From DLAJ01 sp023663615 (GTDB lineage Bacteria > Bacillota > Clostridia > Lachnospirales > Lachnospiraceae), in the NCBI GenBank assembly GCA_023663615.1, contig JAMPHA010000022.1:1-37884 (forward strand): DNA of 37,884 nucleotides, given 5' to 3'. This document shows, piece by piece, positions 31,738-37,884 of this stretch. Position 1 is the first letter of the stretch; each line of letters opens with the position of its first letter. The notes beneath the pieces were generated by a model, which was not told where the DNA came from, did not search any database, and saw only the letters and a list, made by a program, of their open reading frames with translations. Made by a program: the position numbers and the translations under genes.

Positions 31738-32700
31738 TTATGATTTCGCGCCAAGCACGCCGTCTATCCAACGGTAAATATCCTCCGAAACCGTCTTTCT
31801 GTCCGCCTCGTTCAAAATCTCATGACGATCATTTTTATAAAGCTTTATTTCCAGATTTGTCATTCCTTTCGCTTTATAGGAAGCATATGCCTTCTGCACG
31901 CCCTTTCCGTAATCGCCGACCGGATCTTCCTCTCCCGCCACAAAGAACAACGGCAGACGCTTCGGAATGCGGTTCAGATATTGCGGCGACTGACAGCGTG
32001 AAATAAACGTGAACAACGTGTGGAACCCGTTTAAGGTAAACCCGAAGCCGCATAACGGATCCGCTTCATAACGCTTTACGGTCTCCGCATTGGCACAGAT
32101 CCAATCATAGCTGCTCTGCGGATTCTTGATCCGCTTTCCGTATCCGGAAAAACCGATGTTCTGCACAAACGCGCTCTTGAAATGCCACCCCTTAAACAAT
32201 GCGATCAGGCTCGTCACAAATTTCCCGGTTCCGAGCACGATCCCCGGCTTGGAACCGGTTCCCATAATGACCGCACCGGAAATTCCCGTTCCGTAGCGGC
32301 AGATATAATTCCGCACGATGAACGAGCCCATGCTGTGCCCCAGAATCAGGAACGGCACGTCGGGAAGCTGCTCCTGCACGATCTTTTTCAGCCGGTGCAC
32401 ATCCCGCACAACGATCGTCGCGGCGTCGCCCGCGCAAAAATATCCTAAATCCTTTTTGTCTTTCACGGACTGTCCGTGACCCAGATGATCCTCTCCGATG
32501 ACACATATGTCATATTCGTTCATGAAGCGCGCAAACTCGTCGTAACGCTCGACATATTCTTCCATGCCGTGTACGACCTGCAGCACGCACCGCGGATTGC
32601 GCGGGTGATCGCCCGTCATGCAGTCCGGCTTCCAGATCACGCCGTGAATCCTTGTCTTCCCGTCCCTTGAATCATAAAAAATATCTTCTTTTTTTGACAT
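31738..32700 (-). CDS. Alpha/beta hydrolase, monoacylglycerol lipase-like
   Basis: A 320-residue cytoplasmic serine hydrolase of the S33/Hydrolase_4 type. The oxyanion region is QVVHGMEEYVERYDEFA, the HLGHGQS motif follows, the nucleophile elbow is LILGHSMGSF with Ser123, and the acid and base are visible in VAGEEDPVGDYG (Asp) and KNDRHEILNE (His). The likely substrate is an acylglycerol or other ester, but this is not provable. AGGAGGGG precedes the ATG. It lies 12 bases after metG and ends before a strong terminator, so it is co-transcribed with metG under the T-box. Confidence 0.9.
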   Translation of the reverse strand: MSKKEDIFYDSRDGKTRIHGVIWKPDCMTGDHPRNPRCVLQVVHGMEEYVERYDEFARFMNEYDICVIGEDHLGHGQSVKDKKDLGYFCAGDAATIVVRDVHRLKKIVQEQLPDVPFLILGHSMGSFIVRNYICRYGTGISGAVIMGTGSKPGIVLGTGKFVTSLIALFKGWHFKSAFVQNIGFSGYGKRIKNPQSSYDWICANAETVKRYEADPLCGFGFTLNGFHTLFTFISRCQSPQYLNRIPKRLPLFFVAGEEDPVGDYGKGVQKAYASYKAKGMTNLEIKLYKNDRHEILNEADRKTVSEDIYRWIDGVLGAKS

Positions 32701-32712
32701 CGCATTCCCCTC

Positions 32713-34770
32713 CTAACAGATTTCTGCTCCCGACGGCATCGGTTTCTCCGGCGATACCAGCGCCAGCCTTCCCTCTGCATCCTCCGCGCATAATAACATG
32801 CCTTCCGACACGACGCCCGCTAACGTTGCCGGTTTTAAGTTCACCAATACCATGACTTTCTTTCCGACCATTTCCTGCGCCGTATAATGCTGCTTGATGC
32901 CGGAAACGATCTGCTTCACCTGGGAACCGATCTTTACCTTGGAGCACAGCAGCTTTTTGCTTTTTGGCACTTCCTCACAGGCAATGATCTCGCCCACTTG
33001 AAACTGCATCTTGGCAAAATCTTCGTAAGTAATCTCCGGCTTTGCTTCAATATCAATCCCCGCTTCGCCCGTGGCTGCGGTCTGCGCGCCGCCCTTTACA
33101 TCCGACGTCTGCCCGGCGCCTGTACCTCCCGCTTCCGCATTCTGTGCGACGCTCTGTTCAGTTCCCGCCGCCGCTCTGCGTTCCGCGAACATCGCTTCGA
33201 CTTTTTCCATCACCTCGCCCAGATCCTGACGGGCAAACAAAATTTCCGGCGTCCCCGTCACCCGCGTTCCGGACGGATACAGCCCGAACCCGCCAAGCGT
33301 ATCAAACGGGCGAAGCTCCGTGCAGAACTGCGCCGCAATCTTTTCCGCCGTCTTTGGCATAAACGGCTCCAACAGCGAAGCGCCGATCAGAATGCCTTCC
33401 GTCAGATTATAGAGCACCGTCTGAAGACGTGCTTTTTTTGCTTCGTCCTTTGCAAGCGCCCACGGCATCGTCTCATCAATATATTTATTGCACCGCTTAA
33501 AGAGCGCAAAAATTTCCGTGATCGCATCGGCGACGCGAAGCTCCTCCATCTTCTTTGCCACGCGCTCATAGGCGCCGGTTGCTGTACTGCGAAGCTCCGC
33601 ATCCACATCCGGTCCGCCCTCATCCGCCGGAACGCCGCTGTTCGTCACGATGCCGTCGAAATATTTATTGCTCATGGAGATCGTGCGGTTTACCAGATTT
33701 CCGAGCGTGTTCGCAAGATCGGAGTTTAAGCGTTCCACCATCAGATCCCATGTAATCATGCCGTCGTTCTCAAACGGCATTTCATGGAGCACAAAATAGC
33801 GCACCGCATCCACGCCGAAAAACCGGATCAGATCCTCGGCGTAGATCACATTGCCTTTTGATTTGCTCATTTTCCCGTCGCCCTGCAGCAGCCACGGATG
33901 CCCGAAAATCTGCTTCGGAAGCGGCTCTCCAAGCGCCATGAGGAAGATCGGCCAGTAGATCGTATGGAAACGGATGATGTCTTTTCCGATCAGATGCAGA
34001 TCCGCAGGCCACAATTTCTGATATTGCGCCGTGCTTCCGCCCTCCGCGTCATAGCCGATCCCGGTAATATAGTTGGAAAGCGCGTCCAGCCATACATAAA
34101 CGACATGCTTGTCATCAAAATCCACGGGGATTCCCCATGTAAACGATGTCCGCGAAACACATAAATCCTGAAGCCCCGGCTTTAAGAAATTATTCATCAT
34201 CTCATTTTTGCGCGATACCGGCTGGATAAATTCGGGATGCGCCTCGATATGTTCGATCAGCCTGTCGGCATATTTGCTCATTTTGAAAAAATAAGCTTCC
34301 TCTTTTGCCGGCTTTACCTCGCGCCCGCAGTCGGGACATTTGCCGTCCACAAGCTGCGATTCCGTCCAAAACGATTCGCAGGGCGTACAATAGAGCCCCT
34401 CGTATGCGCCCTTATAAATGTCTCCCTGATCGTACAGGCGCTTAAAAATCTTCTGTACCTGCTTCTCATGCGGTGCGTCCGTCGTCCGGATAAACTTATC
34501 ATAAGAAGTGTCAAGGCTGTCGCAGATCTCGCGGATCTCACCCGCCACCCTGTCAACAAATTCCTTCGGCGTCACGCCCGCCTCTTTCGCCTTCAGCTCA
34601 ATCTTCTGCCCGTGTTCATCCGTGCCTGTCTGAAAAAAAACATCGTATCCGTCTTTTCTCTTGAATCTGGCGATGCTGTCCGCCAACACGATCTCGTAGC
34701 TGTTGCCGATATGCGGTTTTCCCGACGTATAGGCGATCGCCGTCGTGATGTAATACTTACCCTTGTTCAT
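32713..34770 (-). CDS. metG: Methionine--tRNA ligase
   Basis: A 685-residue class I synthetase. The HIGN motif is SGKPHIGNSYE (20-23), TGTDEHGQKIE follows, and the zinc knuckle is YCTPCESFW with CPDCGR. KMSKSKGNVI carries the KMSKS loop. The C-terminal EMAP-type tRNA-binding domain (about 580-685) includes MQFQVGEII and VLVNLKPATLAGVVSEGMLL. A Gly/Ala/Glu-rich linker of about 60 residues precedes it. The dimeric, four-domain layout is usual in Firmicutes. GGAGGA lies before the ATG. Expression is controlled by a T-box leader 50-450 bases upstream. Confidence 0.97.
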   Translation of the reverse strand: MNKGKYYITTAIAYTSGKPHIGNSYEIVLADSIARFKRKDGYDVFFQTGTDEHGQKIELKAKEAGVTPKEFVDRVAGEIREICDSLDTSYDKFIRTTDAPHEKQVQKIFKRLYDQGDIYKGAYEGLYCTPCESFWTESQLVDGKCPDCGREVKPAKEEAYFFKMSKYADRLIEHIEAHPEFIQPVSRKNEMMNNFLKPGLQDLCVSRTSFTWGIPVDFDDKHVVYVWLDALSNYITGIGYDAEGGSTAQYQKLWPADLHLIGKDIIRFHTIYWPIFLMALGEPLPKQIFGHPWLLQGDGKMSKSKGNVIYAEDLIRFFGVDAVRYFVLHEMPFENDGMITWDLMVERLNSDLANTLGNLVNRTISMSNKYFDGIVTNSGVPADEGGPDVDAELRSTATGAYERVAKKMEELRVADAITEIFALFKRCNKYIDETMPWALAKDEAKKARLQTVLYNLTEGILIGASLLEPFMPKTAEKIAAQFCTELRPFDTLGGFGLYPSGTRVTGTPEILFARQDLGEVMEKVEAMFAERRAAAGTEQSVAQNAEAGGTGAGQTSDVKGGAQTAATGEAGIDIEAKPEITYEDFAKMQFQVGEIIACEEVPKSKKLLCSKVKIGSQVKQIVSGIKQHYTAQEMVGKKVMVLVNLKPATLAGVVSEGMLLCAEDAEGRLALVSPEKPMPSGAEIC

Positions 34771-34817
34771 GCTGTTCCTCCTTCTTCTGCCGGCTTTGCT
34801 CCCGAAAAAAATTAGCC

Positions 34818-35222
34818 AAAAAAAGCCCGCCTTCTAACCTTGTCGGTATTAGAAGACGAACCTGCTAAAGTCCGTGTTACCACTTCTATTCGCATGCCCC
34901 TCACGGGAAATGCCTCACCGGGTACCCAAAATCATACCCTGCCGCTGTAACAGGCGGACCTGTCGCAGCCTTGCCGATCGCCACGCCGTCATGATCCGGC
35001 GCCTGCTCATCGGTTCGGTGCGCTGCTCGTAAAGCCATGTTCCACGAAATACTGCCCGGTTTCTCTCAGCCCCGGCAGCCCGCCCTGCGCCTGCATCCCA
35101 CGCGCCCGCGTTCCGCCATCCGAAACCTTCTCTGGAGAGCCTCTCCTTCGTGTACTCTCTTCGTCATCGCTTTGTCCTGTTGACTCGCGCCTGCGCCGTC
35201 CGCGCCGCGCTCATCCTAATAT
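34818..35222 (-). promoter_or_regulatory. T-box leader of metG (predicted Met specifier)
   Basis: On the minus strand the T-box sequence AGAAGTGGTAACACGG lies at 34872-34887, close to the consensus. It is followed by a terminator (CTTCTAA and TTAGAAG arms, 34831-34855) with T7 (34818-34824). A GGAACATGGCTTTACGAG segment near 35026-35043 places ATG (35036-35038) where the specifier codon is expected. The long Stem I region includes AGAGA and GGATGG elements. Uncharged tRNA-Met should bind and prevent termination. The exact 5' end is uncertain; a TATAAAAT box lies at 35229-35236. Confidence 0.88.
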
Positions 35223-35228
35223 ACCCGT

Positions 35229-35236
35229 ATTTTATA
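35229..35236 (-). promoter_or_regulatory. -10 region of the metG T-box transcript
   Basis: TATAAAAT on the minus strand, 25-32 bases before the stop codon side of the upstream membrane-protein gene. No good -35 was found, although an A/T-rich stretch precedes it. Confidence 0.4.
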
Positions 35237-35260
35237 CGATTCATTCAAAAAAGTAAATAC

Positions 35261-36622
35261 CTATTGGGATTTCTTTCCCTGCTTTGGCTGCAGGTTGCAG
35301 ATCAAAAGATAAATCCACACCGCGAAAAACGGCAGCAGCTCCATGGAAACCGGCATCAATAACAGCAATGCAAAAATCTCTCCGCACACAATAACCGCCA
35401 GTCTCATATTTTTACGCGCCCTGATTCCCGTCCACACCTGCCACAACGTCCATGCGACCACCGCCGCGCCAAGCAGAAAACCGGGTACACCTCCCGCACG
35501 GTAACAAAGCGCGATGATATTCCCGTTCCACAGTCCGGCAAGCGCAGCGCTTATCCGCACGATCCACTCCGCCAATACGGAAACGATCAGACCTTCCTGC
35601 ATTGCCGCCCATCTGTCACCGAAAAAAAGAAGCATAAAATTATCCAGCCCGACCCACAGATGAATCCCGCAAAAGATCAAAAACAGTGCTGCCGGCTTCC
35701 CGCCGAAAATAACCAGCTTTTTCAGCTTTTCCTGCAACAGTGACAGACCGTTTTTATTCAGTTTTCCGTTTTCTTTCAGCTTGTCCCAAACACTGACCAC
35801 ATACAGCAGAAATACACTTAAGATCAGTTCGGCGAGCACACTCGCCTGAAGCGAATAGGAAAGCCCCTCCACCCGGAAAAACTTTGTGTAATTCACGATC
35901 AAAGACAGATTGCACGCGAGAAACGCCGTGCCGGTAAACACGGACAATCCCCGTCTCACATACGTCGTTCCCGGCGGAACCGTCATCAGAAACGCATAGA
36001 TTCCCGCCAAAAGAAGAAGCAGCATGCCCGGCGTGTCGTTGAGCGCAATAACAAAAAAAGCAACCACGCCGCCCGCACAATACATCGCGCAGCGAATGCG
36101 ATCCTTTTCCCGGCAAAATCCCCACACAGCGATCATTCCGTTCACGACTGCAAGCGCGTTGGTGAGCGTTTTATCATACAGCACACATGTCGGCACCAGA
36201 AACGTATCAATTGCAATGGCATAGGAAACAAGATAAAGCAGCAGCGCGGCGCTTCCCACGCAGAAAATAAGATCAAACTGCGCCATCCTGACAGTATCCT
36301 GCGCGCGCATCACATAAAAGAGCAGCGCAAACAGTCCCAAATAGACAAAAACGCTCCCATCCCCGCCCGATCCGATCACGCCGCTTCCACACAGCGCCGC
36401 CATGCCAAACGACAGCGCCGCTGCCGCCAGCATCAGAAACTCCTGGTGGAACCGCATCGACGCAAATATGTTTTTTCCCCTGCCGAGCGCAAGCTCCGCC
36501 GCAAGCCCTCCCGCCGCGACCAGCAGCGCCAAAACCCACGGCTTCATAATATCTCCGGCAAACGGGATCAGCATATAGATGATCAAAAAAGAAATCGTCA
36601 TCATTTTACTTTCCTTGAACAT
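35261..36622 (-). CDS. Polytopic membrane protein of unknown function
   Basis: I do not recognise the family. The 453 residues contain about twelve hydrophobic segments, separated by short loops such as GKNIFASMRFHQEF and RAQDTVRMAQFD. One longer cytoplasmic loop (about 280-310) has WDKLKENGKLNKNGLSLLQEKLKKL. The layout recalls O-antigen ligase or polymerase-type proteins, but no signature supports that. AAAGGA precedes the ATG. Its end lies just before the metG T-box promoter. Nothing nearby on the same strand suggests a pathway. Confidence 0.7.
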   Translation of the reverse strand: MFKESKMMTISFLIIYMLIPFAGDIMKPWVLALLVAAGGLAAELALGRGKNIFASMRFHQEFLMLAAAALSFGMAALCGSGVIGSGGDGSVFVYLGLFALLFYVMRAQDTVRMAQFDLIFCVGSAALLLYLVSYAIAIDTFLVPTCVLYDKTLTNALAVVNGMIAVWGFCREKDRIRCAMYCAGGVVAFFVIALNDTPGMLLLLLAGIYAFLMTVPPGTTYVRRGLSVFTGTAFLACNLSLIVNYTKFFRVEGLSYSLQASVLAELILSVFLLYVVSVWDKLKENGKLNKNGLSLLQEKLKKLVIFGGKPAALFLIFCGIHLWVGLDNFMLLFFGDRWAAMQEGLIVSVLAEWIVRISAALAGLWNGNIIALCYRAGGVPGFLLGAAVVAWTLWQVWTGIRARKNMRLAVIVCGEIFALLLLMPVSMELLPFFAVWIYLLICNLQPKQGKKSQ

Positions 36623-37113
36623 TGCTTTTTTCCTTTCTTATATCCCTGCCCTCATAGTAATACCGGACCTTTTAACATGCGGCGCGGCAACATGCAGCCG
36701 CCGGATTTGGCGTACATGATATTTAGCAAATATGATAACAGGATCGGCTTCACAATCATGCTGCCATGCATACGCAATCCGCTTCGCTCCGGCACGGTAT
36801 TATGTCTGATGACATTATACCGCAGAGCAAAACGGATGTCTAACGATTTCCTTATACAATCGTCAAAATCAACCATTACTATATGACGAACGAGGCATCC
36901 TAAGCAAACTCCTCCATCAAATCCTATCACATTTTCATTGTAAGAACCCATTTTTCGCCACTGCATACTATTTATGCACATTTTCCTTTTGATATATCTT
37001 TGTTTTATATATATTTATTTTATATATATTTATTCTATGTATATTCTATAATAATAACGACAATGCGGAACTCTGCTATTTGTCAAAACATTATAGAAAA
37101 GGACGGTACGGAT
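36623..37113. other. Intergenic region upstream of the XRE gene
   Basis: About 490 bases. An imperfect palindrome CGGTATTATGTC / GACATTATACCG (36795-36822) lies in the middle. Three copies of a 15-bp A+T-rich repeat occur at 37003-37046. A plus-strand TATAAT (37047-37052) is a possible -10 for the XRE gene. An open frame on the minus strand here is not convincing as a gene. Confidence 0.5.
37003..37046 (+). repeat. 15-bp A+T-rich tandem repeat before the XRE gene
   Basis: Two perfect copies of TTTTATATATATTTA (37003-37017, 37018-37032) are followed by a diverged third (37033-37046). It lies just upstream of the putative -10 TATAAT at 37047. Confidence 0.8.
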
Positions 37114-37440
37114 ATGAAAACTCATATTTACAGAAAAGAATTCTGTAACCGCCTCACGCGGCTCAGGATGGACAAAGATGTCTCCGCGCGGGACATGAGC
37201 CTCTCACTTGGTTTGAGCGAGAGCTATATCAACAAAATCGAAAACGAGAAAACGCTTCCGAGCATGAGTGTGTTCTTTGACATTTGCGATTACTTTCACA
37301 TCTCACCGCAGGAATTCTTCAATATGGGAGAACCGTTCCCGGCGGACATCACGGTTGCAATCGGCGAAATGAACCGCATGAGCAAGGAACAGCTCGCCCG
37401 CATGATCGCGTTTATGAAAGACATCAATCATCGGGGATAA
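37114..37440 (+). CDS. XRE family helix-turn-helix regulator
   Basis: A 108-residue protein starting MKTHIYRKEF; the frame is open further upstream through the A+T repeat but without a ribosome site, while AAAAGGA lies before this ATG. The Cro/C1-type helix-turn-helix reads DMSLSLGLSESYINKIENEKTLPSM, followed by FFDICDYFHISPQEFF, the standard XRE layout. The C-terminal helix region (about 70-108) is Met-rich and probably dimerises the protein. It is alone on its strand. It may bind the palindrome or repeats upstream of itself, but there is no direct evidence. Confidence 0.88.
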   Translation: MKTHIYRKEFCNRLTRLRMDKDVSARDMSLSLGLSESYINKIENEKTLPSMSVFFDICDYFHISPQEFFNMGEPFPADITVAIGEMNRMSKEQLARMIAFMKDINHRG

Positions 37441-37812
37441 TGCGACGCGGCACAACCTGCCCCATAAATCGGCCAGCTGACGTCATCGACCGAAATATCG
37501 AGCGATGCGGTTTCATTTAGGCGCGGGAAAGTCTTTCCGCTTTCTCCGCAGAAGGACTTCTCAACCGCCTGCCATTTCGCAAAAAGGGCGGGCGGTTGAG
37601 GACTGGTTTGTGTACCCAAAAATCGTATGATTGAATGTAGTTTTGTGCGGGTCTGACCCATTTCAGGAATATTTAGCGTCCTACTTTAATAAATTATATC
37701 CATAAAATGATTAACCTTTCTCTTCTTTACGTACGAAAAGGCGCATAAATTTTTCTATGCGCCTTACGCTGTTACTATATTTTATTTTAATTGATATGAT
37801 TGATTACGTCAA
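37441..37812. other. Intergenic region with two large hairpins
   Basis: No reliable gene in 372 bases. A 14-bp G+C-rich stem (37560-37573 with 37587-37600) lies in a segment that may be an interspersed repeat. A second perfect hairpin (37738-37765) is treated as a terminator. The minus-strand frame of 77 residues here is not called. Confidence 0.45.
37738..37765 (-). terminator. Terminator after the partial gene at the right edge
   Basis: A perfect 10-bp stem, AAGGCGCATA and its complement, with an 8-base A/T loop, followed on the minus strand by TTTT. It lies about 50 bases after the minus-strand stop at 37813. Confidence 0.65.
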
Positions 37813-37884
37813 TTACGCCAACTGCATCATCTGACTTTCTAACTCTTTAATCATGTCAAGAGATAATTCTGTATAATCAGCTAT
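37813..37884 (-). CDS. C-terminal end of a gene cut by the window edge
   Basis: Twenty-three codons and TAA read the helical text DYTELSLDMIKELESQMMQLA. A terminator follows about 50 bases downstream, which supports a real gene end. The protein cannot be identified from so short a piece. Confidence 0.45.
   Translation of the reverse strand: MADYTELSLDMIKELESQMMQLA

Noticed and set aside
36652..36981. A 109-codon minus-strand open frame (MCINSMQWRK...)
   Set aside because: AAGGA is only three bases from the ATG, no domain or membrane pattern is visible, and the frame covers a palindrome; treated as chance.
37428..37661. A 77-codon minus-strand open frame across the hairpin after the XRE gene
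   Set aside because: No ribosome site, text looks like translated repeat, and it overlaps the end of the XRE gene.
1..37884. CRISPR arrays, insertion sequences, prophage genes
   Set aside because: No regularly spaced repeats, transposase, integrase or structural phage proteins were seen.

Overview
The window looks like chromosome of a gut-type anaerobic Firmicute, most likely Lachnospiraceae. The evidence is a set of lineage-typical proteins (DUF5711, LysM membrane protein, a DUF6128-like protein, a 6-phosphofructokinase with a GGNGT motif, stand-alone MsmK-type ATPase, DUF624/YesL), strong AGGAGG-type ribosome sites, a methionine T-box in front of metG, and the Firmicute order tadA-ffs / dnaX-ybaB-recR. 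No integrase, transposase, phage gene or CRISPR array was seen. The species cannot be named from the sequence alone.

Left part (1-8.8 kb, all minus strand): a cell-envelope group (LysM protein, DUF5711, CvpA), galM, and the pfkA-dnaX-ybaB-recR series. dnaX carries a textbook A_AAA_AAG slippery heptamer in frame, followed by a hairpin and a -1 frame stop after 17 codons, so a short gamma-like subunit is predicted. Two copies of a structured intergenic repeat lie between dnaX and ybaB.

Middle (8.8-23.3 kb): tRNA-Ser(CGA) with a near-perfect promoter, an A+T-rich three-gene module (DUF3791 / DUF3990 / small partner) that looks like an ADP-ribosyltransferase-fold toxin-antitoxin unit, a DUF1538 membrane protein with its P-II-like partner, and a complete glycopeptide-resistance set. 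vanH, a D-Ala-D-Lac ligase gene and vanX run on the plus strand. vanR and vanS lie on the minus strand and converge on them, with a small UPF0175/PIN-remnant fusion gene between. Two abutting 12-bp sequences resembling the enterococcal VanR box sit upstream of vanH. Then come an iron-type alcohol dehydrogenase, a LacI-type-sensor diguanylate cyclase, and a GT-C membrane glycosyltransferase with a small membrane partner.

Right part (23.3-37.9 kb): SRP RNA without a recognisable Alu domain, tadA, a DUF6128-like protein, a PucR/CdaR-type regulator, an MsmK/UgpC-type ATPase, DUF624, a tandem-HD (HD-GYP) protein, a GNAT acetyltransferase, a housekeeping-type D-lactate dehydrogenase, an alpha/beta hydrolase, metG under a T-box, a polytopic membrane protein, an XRE regulator and the cut end of one more gene.

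How it fits together: the van genes form a self-contained sense-and-respond unit. VanS/VanR sense glycopeptide stress, VanH makes D-lactate, the ligase makes D-Ala-D-Lac, and VanX destroys D-Ala-D-Ala. This unit and the toxin-like module both lie inside a ~15.7 kb segment that separates ffs from dnaX, two loci that are adjacent in Bacillus subtilis, so the segment marks a site of chromosomal gain or rearrangement.
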